From Spirochaetota bacterium (GTDB taxonomy: Bacteria; Spirochaetota; Spirochaetia; Treponematales; Rectinemataceae), in the NCBI GenBank assembly GCA_029265255.1, contig JAJUJQ010000025.1:1-13135 (forward strand): a stretch of 13,135 nt of DNA, read 5' to 3'. The notes beneath the pieces are model-generated. The model had not been told where the DNA came from. It made no database searches and saw nothing but the letters and a program-made list of their open reading frames with translations. Both the position numbers and the translations under genes were made by a program. Below, piece by piece: positions 1 through 6,540 of this stretch (the stretch's first letter is position 1; each line of letters begins with the position of its first letter).

Positions 1-291
1 GAACACAAGGCCCTGCCAGTTCGCAATGCCGTAGTTCACGGCGAAGATAAGCCCGATCTGGCCGGCCATCGCGCCCAGCGTCATGCCGAAGTTCAGGCCC
101 ATGCCCGCGTAGATCGGCAGGAGGAGCGCCAGCACGAGGAAAGAGTTGCGCCCCAGCCTCGTGATGATTTCCTGCAGGATATACTTGACCGAGAGCCCCG
201 AAGGCGGAATCGCGGCCAGCGTAATGATGACGAAAATGATGACGACCGCATATCGCGAGAACAACGTCGAAAGTTTTTTCCGTGCGCTCAT
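1..291 (-). CDS. ABC transporter permease, sugar type (second permease, N-terminal part only)
   Basis: This is the first 97 codons of an inner-membrane permease; the rest lies beyond position 1. It opens MSARKKLSTLFSRYAVVII, a short basic cytoplasmic start, then a first membrane helix at about residues 14-27. A second stretch (about 50-75) reads NSFLVLALLLPIYAGMGLNF, which parallels NAIMVLAMVPMIQSGCGLNF in the neighbouring permease, so the two are paralogues that probably form a heterodimeric channel. By comparison with RbsC/BPD_transp_2 importers it should carry the solute released by the DUF3798 binding protein. Its ATG overlaps the TGA of the upstream permease gene (ATGA, 288-291), so translation is likely coupled and it is the fourth gene of the operon. 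The substrate cannot be told from the sequence. Confidence 0.85.
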   Translation of the reverse strand, partial: MSARKKLSTLFSRYAVVIIFVIITLAAIPPSGLSVKYILQEIITRLGRNSFLVLALLLPIYAGMGLNFGMTLGAMAGQIGLIFAVNYGIANWQGLVF

Positions 292-1331
292 TTTGACACC
301 TTTATCTTGCGCGTGAGCGCGTAGAGAATCATGCCGTTCGATACGATAATCCGTATGACCTCCGACATATCTGTCTGTAACAGCGAGTTGATCACCGAGG
401 GCGTCATGGTCAGAAGCCCCTGGAACAGAATGGTCCCCACGAGCACGTTCACCATGCTCGCCTTGTTGATGCTCGCTCCTCCGATGAGGATCGCGGCGAC
501 CGCGGGGAATACCATCGGACTGGGCGCAGTGTAGAGCTGGATGAATCCGAAGCTCTGCTCGTACACGATGATCCCCACCGCCCCCAAGAAGGTCGAGATG
601 ATGACGGAGATCGTGCGCATCTTGTCCACGTCGACCCCGGAGGCGCGCGCGAAGTCGGGGTTGGACCCCACCGCCGTCATGGCCGTACCGGTCTTGCTGC
701 GCAAAAACAGCCACATCAAAAAGGCGAACAGCGCGACGAACAATAATAGCCCCGTCGGGAACACGAAGAATTCGCCGATTTTGATCGCCAGAAAGTCGTT
801 CAGTATGTGCAGCCAGTAGTCTTCGACCGAAATCGTGGTGCGAAGGCCCTTGCCCGCGTAGCCCCAGACCATCGTGGGGTTGCTGTAGGGCAGGACAAGC
901 CACATGATGCACATGAACATGATGAACGAAAAGCCCACGTACATCGCGATGGTCATCTCCTCGCCCTTCACCTTGTTGAGGAGTTTGGCGTAGAACCAGC
1001 CGAAAACGATCGAAAACGGCGCAGCCAGCACGATTGCGCCCAAAAAGCCCAGCATCCCATGCAGCTCGAGCTGCAGCGAGAGCGTCGCGCCCAGAAGCCC
1101 GGAGACCAGGCCCAGCGCAAGGCCGAAGTTGAGGCCGCAGCCCGACTGGATCATCGGCACCATCGCCAACACCATGATGGCATTCTGTCCGAAGCGGTTC
1201 AGCACGTCGGAAATCGACGCGTCGAGTCGAACGCGGACAAAGGGCGCCATGATGAACAGCCCCACCAAAAAGAAGAATATGATGATGCGGGGCCATCCGA
1301 AGTCCTGAATGAATGTTTTGAGATTACGCAT
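288..1331 (-). CDS. ABC transporter permease, RbsC-like (first permease)
   Basis: A 347-residue inner-membrane protein of the RbsC/BPD_transp_2 permease family. Hydrophobic segments recur along its length (about 15-30, 50-62, 66-84, 93-115, 128-148, 189-210, 240-257, 274-286, 293-308, 325-340). The cytoplasmic loop that contacts the ATPase is recognisable at about 220-237 (VGSNPDFARASGVDVDK), the typical GxNxxAAxxxGI-type coupling loop of sugar importers. The ATG at 1331 was chosen because MRNLKTF begins just before the first helix and lies within 8 bases of the ATPase stop; the open frame extends further but reads into non-hydrophobic antisense of the ATPase gene. It overlaps the ATPase gene by 8 bases and the next permease by 4, which indicates a polycistronic, translationally coupled operon. 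Family is confident, substrate unknown. Confidence 0.93.
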   Translation of the reverse strand: MRNLKTFIQDFGWPRIIIFFFLVGLFIMAPFVRVRLDASISDVLNRFGQNAIMVLAMVPMIQSGCGLNFGLALGLVSGLLGATLSLQLELHGMLGFLGAIVLAAPFSIVFGWFYAKLLNKVKGEEMTIAMYVGFSFIMFMCIMWLVLPYSNPTMVWGYAGKGLRTTISVEDYWLHILNDFLAIKIGEFFVFPTGLLLFVALFAFLMWLFLRSKTGTAMTAVGSNPDFARASGVDVDKMRTISVIISTFLGAVGIIVYEQSFGFIQLYTAPSPMVFPAVAAILIGGASINKASMVNVLVGTILFQGLLTMTPSVINSLLQTDMSEVIRIIVSNGMILYALTRKIKVSK

Positions 1332-2925
1332 TGACGGCCTCCTCCGCAGTGGCACCCGACATGAGTAGACCGAATTCGGAGATATCCGCCGTCGGCGGCA
1401 GGATGCCAGCGATTCTTCCTTCGTCGACGATGGCGATGCGGTCGCAGATCGAACGCAACTCCTCAAGCTCGCTCGACACCATGACGATGGTCGTCCCGAA
1501 GTCGCGGTTGTAGTGGTGCAGGGTGTCGAGCACGAGCTTTTTCGCGCCCACATCGATGCCGCGCGTTGGCTCCGAGACGAACATCAACCGAGGTTTCATC
1601 GCAAATGCCTTGGCGAGGCAAACCTTCTGCTGATTCCCGCCCGAAAGCTCTTTGGCCTTCTGCTTCGTGCTCGTGCACTTGATATCCAGAAGCTTCACGT
1701 ATTCCTGGCAGAGCTCCTCCATCGCCTTCTCGTCTCGCTGGGAAAAGAGGCCGAAGAGCACCTTCTTCAAATACTGTCCATGCACCTGTATGGCGGTGAA
1801 GGCGATGTTCCATTCGAGGCTCTCGTCGAGGAGGAGCCCAACCCCGCGCCTGTCCTCCGAGACAAATGCCATCCCCATCGCGAGGGCCTTTGCCGGGGCG
1901 TTGAGGGGCACGGCCTCACCGCCGAGGGATACCTCGCCGCCGGCCGGGAACAGGCCCATGATGCCGTTGGGAATGCCGAGCTTGCCCTGTCCCGCCAGTC
2001 CCCCGATGCCGAATATTTCCCCCTGTCGCACCTCAAAGGACACATCGCGCACGGTCTCGCCGGGCATGTCGACCCACAGGTGCCGCACGGTGAATACGGT
2101 CTTTGCAAAACTCCGCGCTTCGGAGCGCCGTCCGCCCTCGCCGAGCGAGCGGCCGACCATCCAGGAGGCGACATCGCGCAGACCGATGTTCTCGTTGACC
2201 GTATCCTTGACGACGTGGCCGTCGCGGAGCACGACGATGCGGTTCGCGATGGCCAAGACTTCCTGAAGGCGGTGAGAAATAAAGATAATCGCGATACCTT
2301 CCGAAGCGAGGCGCTTGAGAGTCTCGAGCAGCACCTCGGCCTCCGATTCTGTGAGGACCGCGGTTGGTTCGTCGAGGATGAGGATGCGCGTCTGTTCGCG
2401 GTCGATTTCTCGCGCGATTTCGGTGAACTGCTTGTGGCCTACCGGCATCTCGGAGACCAGCATGTCAGGGGCGAGGTCGACGCCGAGTTTAGCGATCGCC
2501 TTCTTGGCCCGCTCGCGCATCTTGTCGCGCAAAAGCACGCTCATGCGATCGCCGAACACATCGTTGAGGATGCTTGGGCGCATGGACTCGCGGTTGAGCA
2601 CGATATTTTCAGTCGTGGTGAAGCCGGGGATGAGGCTGAATTCCTGATGGACCATGCCGAGGCCCGCATCCAGCGCATCGAAGGGACTCGAAAAATGGAC
2701 ATCAGCCCCTCCTATCTTGATGCTGCCCTGGAACCCCCCGGTCTCCGTGATGACGGGCATGCCGAAAAGAATACGCATGAGCGTGGTCTTCCCTGCCCCG
2801 TTTTCTCCCACGAGGCCTAAGATCTCGCCTTCATGGAGATCGAAGCTCACGTCATGCAAAACAACGTTTCCATAAAAATCTTTGGAAACATGTTCGATGG
2901 AAAGAAGAGGACTTCCATTCGTCAT
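1324..2925 (-). CDS. Double-domain sugar-type ABC transporter ATP-binding protein
   Basis: A 533-residue cytoplasmic ATPase with two fused nucleotide-binding domains, as in RbsA/XylG/MglA. Domain 1 has Walker A GENGAGKT (40-47), Q-loop MVHQEF (91-96), Walker B ILILDEPTA (181-189) and switch His (ISHRL, 216-220), but a degenerate signature (MPVGHKQ, 160-166). Domain 2 has a degenerate Walker A (GGLAGQGKLG, 308-317), an intact LSGGNQQK (428-435), and a Walker B where the aspartate is serine (LMFVSEPTRG, 447-456). One composite site (domain 1 Walker A with domain 2 signature) should hydrolyse ATP. Such asymmetry is common in this family. The ATG at 2925 fits the usual domain start (SPLLSIEHVSKDF) but has no clear ribosome binding site. 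It lies 149 bases after the binding-protein gene and overlaps the permease gene downstream. Confidence 0.93.
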   Translation of the reverse strand: MTNGSPLLSIEHVSKDFYGNVVLHDVSFDLHEGEILGLVGENGAGKTTLMRILFGMPVITETGGFQGSIKIGGADVHFSSPFDALDAGLGMVHQEFSLIPGFTTTENIVLNRESMRPSILNDVFGDRMSVLLRDKMRERAKKAIAKLGVDLAPDMLVSEMPVGHKQFTEIAREIDREQTRILILDEPTAVLTESEAEVLLETLKRLASEGIAIIFISHRLQEVLAIANRIVVLRDGHVVKDTVNENIGLRDVASWMVGRSLGEGGRRSEARSFAKTVFTVRHLWVDMPGETVRDVSFEVRQGEIFGIGGLAGQGKLGIPNGIMGLFPAGGEVSLGGEAVPLNAPAKALAMGMAFVSEDRRGVGLLLDESLEWNIAFTAIQVHGQYLKKVLFGLFSQRDEKAMEELCQEYVKLLDIKCTSTKQKAKELSGGNQQKVCLAKAFAMKPRLMFVSEPTRGIDVGAKKLVLDTLHHYNRDFGTTIVMVSSELEELRSICDRIAIVDEGRIAGILPPTADISEFGLLMSGATAEEAVNA

Positions 2926-2950
2926 AATAATTCCATGGTAAAAGGGTTTA

Positions 2951-2990
2951 CGAAAAAATAACCCGTATCCCGACGACGCCTGAATACGGG
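2951..2990 (-). terminator. Terminator-like hairpin before the ATPase gene
   Basis: On the minus strand CCCGTAT (2990-2984) pairs with ATACGGG (2968-2962) around a 15-base loop, and is followed at once by TTATTTTTTCG (2961-2951). A 7-bp stem plus U-rich tail resembles an intrinsic terminator or attenuator lying between the binding-protein gene and the ATPase gene. An alternative stem GGGTT/AACCC (2964-2960 with 2948-2944) would compete with it. No trans-acting factor can be inferred. Confidence 0.5.
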
Positions 2991-2997
2991 CCGGAAT

Positions 2998-3019
2998 GCG
3001 CCGCCACCTTCGGCGGCGC
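2998..3019. other. GC-rich hairpin in the transporter intergenic region
   Basis: A perfect 8-bp stem, GCGCCGCC (2998-3005) with GGCGGCGC (3012-3019), closes a 6-base loop. It sits between the two terminator-like hairpins. It has no U-tract of its own on the minus strand, so it is more likely a 3'-end stabilising structure for the processed or terminated binding-protein mRNA than a terminator. Confidence 0.5.
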
Positions 3020-3020
3020 C

Positions 3021-3064
3021 TCTGAAAAAAGAAAAGGGGGGCCGCCCACATCGTGGACAGCCCC
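3021..3064 (-). terminator. Intrinsic terminator after the binding-protein gene
   Basis: On the minus strand GGGGCTGTCCAC (3064-3053) pairs with GTGGGCGGCCCC (3049-3038) over 12 base pairs, two of them G-U, with a GAT triloop. The tail CCTTTTCTTTTTTC (3037-3024) follows. It begins 11 bases after the stop codon of the DUF3798 gene. This is the strongest terminator in the window. Because the ATPase and permease genes lie downstream on the same strand, it probably acts as a partial terminator giving more binding protein than membrane components. Confidence 0.75.
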
Positions 3065-3074
3065 ACAGGCACGT

Positions 3075-4277
3075 TTAATTCTGCATCTTGATGGTGTAAT
3101 ACTTCTCGGGGACCTTCTGCTGTGTGGTCGGCAAGAAGCCTTTGCCGAAGATGTAGGTGTCCATATAGATGAGGATCTGATTCTTCGCGCGCACGCCCGT
3201 ACCCACGTCGACATAGTAGGCGCCGTTCCACTTGGCTCCCGGCGTGTACTTGCCGAGCGCCTCGAATACGTCCTTCATGCTGTCTTTCTTGGCCTTGCCT
3301 TCGATGACTTTCTTCGCGAATTCGCCGAGACCGGCGGTGAGCGTGTATCCGTAGGAATACGCCCAGGTTCCGAAGCGTCCGGCACCACCCTTTGCCACGA
3401 CGGCGGACTCAACTTTCTTGAGGATGGCGGGGAAATCGCCCGCTTCCTTGGAGAGGTCGAGTCCGAGCGCACCAGGATACCCCATGAGCGGGGACGGAAG
3501 GTCTGCTTCCACAAAGTAACCACCGTAGGCAAGCAGCTGCTTGAGGAGCGGCTCGGTGTGGGCGTCGTTGGTGCAGAAGAACGCGGTGTTCTTGCCATAC
3601 TTCTGAATCCACTGCGGCACTTTCTCGAGGATGAACTGCTGGGCACCCGCAACACCGACGTCGGAGGTCGGGTCAGGAGCGGTCTCGAAGTAGAAATTCA
3701 AGCCCAGGTCCTTGCAAGCCTGCTCCATGATCGCGCGGCGGCGGCCAAGCGACTCATAGCTCATGTGGCGAGGGAAGGAGATGTGCACGAAGTTCTTCGC
3801 GCCGAGCTGTTTTGCTGCCCAGATGATGGTGTAGCCGCGCGAGACGAAGTCGGCAGAGAGTGCGAGGTCGGCGGCTCCCTGGATGACAAGCGGGTCCTCA
3901 TGCGGTTCGCCCGCGAGGAGGAGGATGTCCGGTCTCTTTGCGCGCACGCGCTTAAATGCTTCCGCGGTGCCGGGAATCGACTGGTTGATGACGATCGCCT
4001 TCATGAGCGGGTCGTCGGCCAGGGCGACGACGTTGGAAATGTACGTCTCCTGCTGCGACATGAAGTCGTCGGGATACGTAATGTGCTGGATCATGCCGCC
4101 ATCTTTGACGTTGCCATATTCCTTGATCAGCTGTTCGGCGCCACGCAGGTCGTCCTCAGACTGAGAGACTGTGCCGGTGACCACGCCGATATGGAATTTG
4201 GCCTTGGCCTGGGCGAACACCTCGGCCCCGACCACGAGGAAGGCAAGCACGAGCATCGCTGCTACGAACTTTTTCAT
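3075..4277 (-). CDS. DUF3798-family periplasmic substrate-binding protein
   Basis: A 400-residue secreted protein that I recognise as DUF3798; key stretches are FHIGVVTGTVSQSEDDLRGA (28-47), ALADDPLMKAIVINQSIPGT (85-104), RPDILLLAGEPHEDP (115-129) and CTNDAHTEPLLKQLLAYGG (235-253). The fold implied is a type I periplasmic binding protein resembling sugar/BMP binders, and the neighbouring ATPase and permeases support a solute receptor. The signal peptide is MKKFVAAMLVLAFLVVGAEV with a likely cut after VFA (20-22). There is no lipobox cysteine, so it should be free in the periplasm. The ATG at 4277 follows a strong AAAGGAGG site 4 bases away. It has its own promoter (4311-4338) and terminator (3021-3064). 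The ligand is unknown; no catabolic gene nearby gives a hint. Confidence 0.9.
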   Translation of the reverse strand: MKKFVAAMLVLAFLVVGAEVFAQAKAKFHIGVVTGTVSQSEDDLRGAEQLIKEYGNVKDGGMIQHITYPDDFMSQQETYISNVVALADDPLMKAIVINQSIPGTAEAFKRVRAKRPDILLLAGEPHEDPLVIQGAADLALSADFVSRGYTIIWAAKQLGAKNFVHISFPRHMSYESLGRRRAIMEQACKDLGLNFYFETAPDPTSDVGVAGAQQFILEKVPQWIQKYGKNTAFFCTNDAHTEPLLKQLLAYGGYFVEADLPSPLMGYPGALGLDLSKEAGDFPAILKKVESAVVAKGGAGRFGTWAYSYGYTLTAGLGEFAKKVIEGKAKKDSMKDVFEALGKYTPGAKWNGAYYVDVGTGVRAKNQILIYMDTYIFGKGFLPTTQQKVPEKYYTIKMQN

Positions 4278-4310
4278 AGAACCTCCTTTGCAATAAGATA
4301 ATGCAGAATT

Positions 4311-4338
4311 ATTGTACACTCTTCCAAGCGCCCGTCAA
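4311..4338 (-). promoter_or_regulatory. Promoter of the DUF3798 transporter operon
   Basis: On the minus strand TTGACG (4338-4333), a 16-base spacer, then TACAAT (4316-4311). This predicts a start near 4304 and a leader of roughly 27 bases including the AAAGGAGG ribosome binding site. Two dyads lie over the -10/start region: CAATAA N12 TTATTG (4291-4314) and ATAAT N5 ATTAT (4298-4312). Either could be an operator, but the region is AT-rich and the match may be chance. Confidence 0.65.
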
Positions 4339-4352
4339 GTATTCCTCGGGAC

Positions 4353-4381
4353 TTTCCACCGCCCGCCGTGGCAGCTACAAT
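4353..4381 (+). promoter_or_regulatory. Possible promoter of the cyclase gene, leaderless
   Basis: TTTCCA (4353-4358), a 17-base spacer and TACAAT (4376-4381) lie just before the ATG at 4389. The predicted start is about 4388-4389, which would leave little or no leader. No purine-rich ribosome binding site precedes 4389 or the upstream in-frame GTG at 4368. The -35 is weak (4 of 6), so the call depends mainly on the -10. Confidence 0.45.
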
Positions 4382-4388
4382 AGAGTCG

Positions 4389-5747
4389 ATGCAATTTTCC
4401 CGAAAACGCTTTGTGGCCGAACTGTATTACTATTCGAACCAATTCGTCCTCTTTTTCGTCATGATCATCTCCCTCACTTCAGGGTCGTGGAAGAACGCGC
4501 TCGTCTCCTCGCTCATCGTGCTGGCATTCATGCTCATCCAAACGAGCCTTTTGACCCTGCAGGGGCACATCCCTGTACTGAGGATACTGTATTCGTTCAT
4601 CACGGCGGCAGGCTACTCGATTCTGCGCACGACCCTCTCCGATACGTCCTTCACCGAAACGGCCAACATGCTCCTGTGGGGCTCCTCGATCTACATCGCC
4701 GTCTTCCAGACGCTATCGATGGTGTTTCGCAGGCCGTTTCTGAAGCGACTCTCCGAGATGGCCCTCTCGCTGGGCTCGGCGCTCATCTTCATCATGTTCT
4801 ACGCGTACCTGGACCTGCGCATCTCGGTGAACGCTTCTTTTGTGAAGGGCGAGATCGATGCGGCGACGATGGCCGAGGCGCTGCGTATTCAATCCTTCCC
4901 TTCCGTATTCCAAAAATTCATCCGCGCGCCGCAGCACTTGTTCGCGCTCTTCGGCGTCATCTCCTTCGATTTTCTGCTGCTGGTAGCGCGGATGCGGGCC
5001 ATCACTTTGGAACACAGGCTCACGCGGATCATCGAGATGCCGCAAGAAGCAAAACGCATCATCGACGCCTCCCGACAGAAGTCCGAGGACGAAGATTCCG
5101 AAGATTCTAAAGCGAGTTCTGGTATGGGGCAGCAACTTCAAAGCACCGAAGCTTCCGAAACTCTGCCGGTGCGTCCCCCCACGGCTTTCTTCGTGACTGT
5201 AGTCTCCTCGGACATCATCGGTTTCACGGACCTCTCCGAACAGCTGGGCCGTACCGAAGCGACGGCCCTGCTCAACCGCTACTACGCGCTTTGGACGCAG
5301 TGCGCGGGGAGCTACGGAGGAAGGATCGCCTCGCTTTCGGCGGACACCGTGGTGACGGTGTACGGCCTCGTCGACGCCGAGCGGAGCGCGGACCGGGCCC
5401 TCAACGCGGCATACGCCTTCCTCGAGGAACTGGAGGGTCTAAAAGAAGATATGGTTGTGCAATCACTGCCGAACGACATAAAAGTGTCGATTGGCATCCA
5501 TTCGGGATTCGTCACTGCCGCGTTCCTCGGCCCGCCGGGCCAGCAGAGTATGAGCTTCTACGGCGACACCATCGCGATTGCGGCCAGGCTCGACTCGCTC
5601 TGCCGCGAGTTTCACCAGAGCCTCCTTGTGAGCCACGCGACATACCGTCGACTGTCTCTGGAAAGCCAAGTGACGCTCGAACGATTCAGTGAAGCGCTGC
5701 TCCGCAAGAGCACGCGCCCAATGCCCCTGTACACGAAAAAACCATAA
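4389..5747 (+). CDS. Membrane-anchored class III nucleotide cyclase, degenerate active site
   Basis: A 452-residue protein. About six membrane helices fill the N-terminal half (roughly 17-31, 37-57, 62-80, 95-113, 124-142, 184-201), then a charged linker (219-262, with EDEDSEDSK) leads to a cytoplasmic class III adenylate/guanylate cyclase domain at about 265-420. Both metal aspartates are present: D275 in SSDIIGFTDLSE and D319 in SLSADTVVTVYG. R400 in YGDTIAIAARLDS is kept. The substrate-specifying lysine of the usual GGxxxKxxGD motif is S315, and the transition-state asparagine of GDxVNxAARL is A396. So it may be a slow cyclase, use another substrate, or be a sensor without catalysis. Start: ATG 4389 follows a -10-like TACAAT; a GTG at 4368 would add seven residues. 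It heads a likely operon with the lipoprotein gene 13 bases downstream. Confidence 0.85.
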   Translation: MQFSRKRFVAELYYYSNQFVLFFVMIISLTSGSWKNALVSSLIVLAFMLIQTSLLTLQGHIPVLRILYSFITAAGYSILRTTLSDTSFTETANMLLWGSSIYIAVFQTLSMVFRRPFLKRLSEMALSLGSALIFIMFYAYLDLRISVNASFVKGEIDAATMAEALRIQSFPSVFQKFIRAPQHLFALFGVISFDFLLLVARMRAITLEHRLTRIIEMPQEAKRIIDASRQKSEDEDSEDSKASSGMGQQLQSTEASETLPVRPPTAFFVTVVSSDIIGFTDLSEQLGRTEATALLNRYYALWTQCAGSYGGRIASLSADTVVTVYGLVDAERSADRALNAAYAFLEELEGLKEDMVVQSLPNDIKVSIGIHSGFVTAAFLGPPGQQSMSFYGDTIAIAARLDSLCREFHQSLLVSHATYRRLSLESQVTLERFSEALLRKSTRPMPLYTKKP

Positions 5748-5760
5748 CTGGAGTGATAAC

Positions 5761-6528
5761 GTGTCCAAGAAATCAGCGAAAAATCAGAAATTTGGCCTCC
5801 CCTCGATCATGGGCGGGGCGATCTTCGCCGTGATGCTTCTCATGGCCACCTCGTGTTCCGGAAACCTCGACGCCACACTGAGAGGAGACGGCTCCGTACG
5901 CGCGGCGGTCCGGCTCAATGTTCCCGAAGCACTGAGCGGACGGGTGCGACAGTTCGTCGGACTCGGCTCGCGCGAGCCACTCTTCAGCCCCGAGGCGGTG
6001 AGGAATCAGTTCATGGGGCGCACGAGCATCAATCTCGTCGACGTATCCTCGCCCACGCCCGACATTCTCACTTCCGTGGTCTGGGTGCAGAACATCGAGT
6101 CGCTCATCGCGGACACAAGCCTCGTGCCCCAAGGCATGATTCAATACAGAAAAATATCTGCGCAAGGCACGGCGCCCGCAATGCGCGAACTCTCGGTGAA
6201 ACTCTCGAGAGACAATGCCCCCTACATGCTCAAACTCTTTCCGGGCATCGACAGACGCATCATCGACAGCCTCAGCCCGCCGGCGCTCGAGCCCGACCCG
6301 GTCTCGGCCGACGAATACCGGCTCAACCTCGAACAGGTCATCATAGGAAAGAAAAACATGCCCGCCTTCGACGCCTGTTCGGTCGAGATCGCGATCACCG
6401 TGCCGAAGGCGATTGTGTCGGCATCGGGGGGCAGCTTCTCGGGGCCGGTTTTCCGCGCGAAGCTTCCGCTCTTCGATCTGCTGACGCTGGAAAAGCCGAT
6501 CGCGTTTTCGATGCGCTGGCCGGAGTAG
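5761..6528 (+). CDS. Putative lipoprotein, unrecognised family
   Basis: A 255-residue protein with a basic start (SKKSAKNQK), a hydrophobic stretch (17-29) and the lipobox-like MATSC with the acceptor cysteine at 32. Alanine at -3 instead of leucine fits the relaxed lipoboxes known in spirochaetes. The mature part opens with GNLDATLRGDGSVRAAVRLN (34-53), resembling beta-strand-rich lipoproteins, and ends in LLTLEKPIAFSMRWPE (240-255). I do not recognise a catalytic motif. The GTG start at 5761 was chosen because GGAG lies 7 bases before it and because it keeps the basic n-region; an ATG at 5809 would remove that. It follows the cyclase stop by 13 bases, so the two are probably co-transcribed. 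It could supply or sense an envelope signal for the cyclase, but that is only inferred from position. It converges on the PHP gene with 12 bases between. Confidence 0.8.
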   Translation: MSKKSAKNQKFGLPSIMGGAIFAVMLLMATSCSGNLDATLRGDGSVRAAVRLNVPEALSGRVRQFVGLGSREPLFSPEAVRNQFMGRTSINLVDVSSPTPDILTSVVWVQNIESLIADTSLVPQGMIQYRKISAQGTAPAMRELSVKLSRDNAPYMLKLFPGIDRRIIDSLSPPALEPDPVSADEYRLNLEQVIIGKKNMPAFDACSVEIAITVPKAIVSASGGSFSGPVFRAKLPLFDLLTLEKPIAFSMRWPE

Positions 6529-6540
6529 AAGTGGCAAACA

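Noticed and set aside
1513..2820. Long plus-strand open frame of about 435 codons opposite the ABC ATPase gene
   Set aside because: It is the mirror of the ATPase coding frame; composition is His/Asp/Glu/Arg-rich without motifs, as expected from GC-rich antisense, while the minus strand has full ABC motifs.
5773..6537. Minus-strand frame of about 254 codons opposite the lipoprotein gene
   Set aside because: Rich in Arg, Glu and His with no hydrophobic or catalytic pattern, whereas the plus strand has a start with ribosome binding site, signal sequence and lipobox.
6529..6540. Terminator between the lipoprotein and PHP genes
   Set aside because: Only 12 bases separate the two stop codons and I see no stem with a T-run around them.
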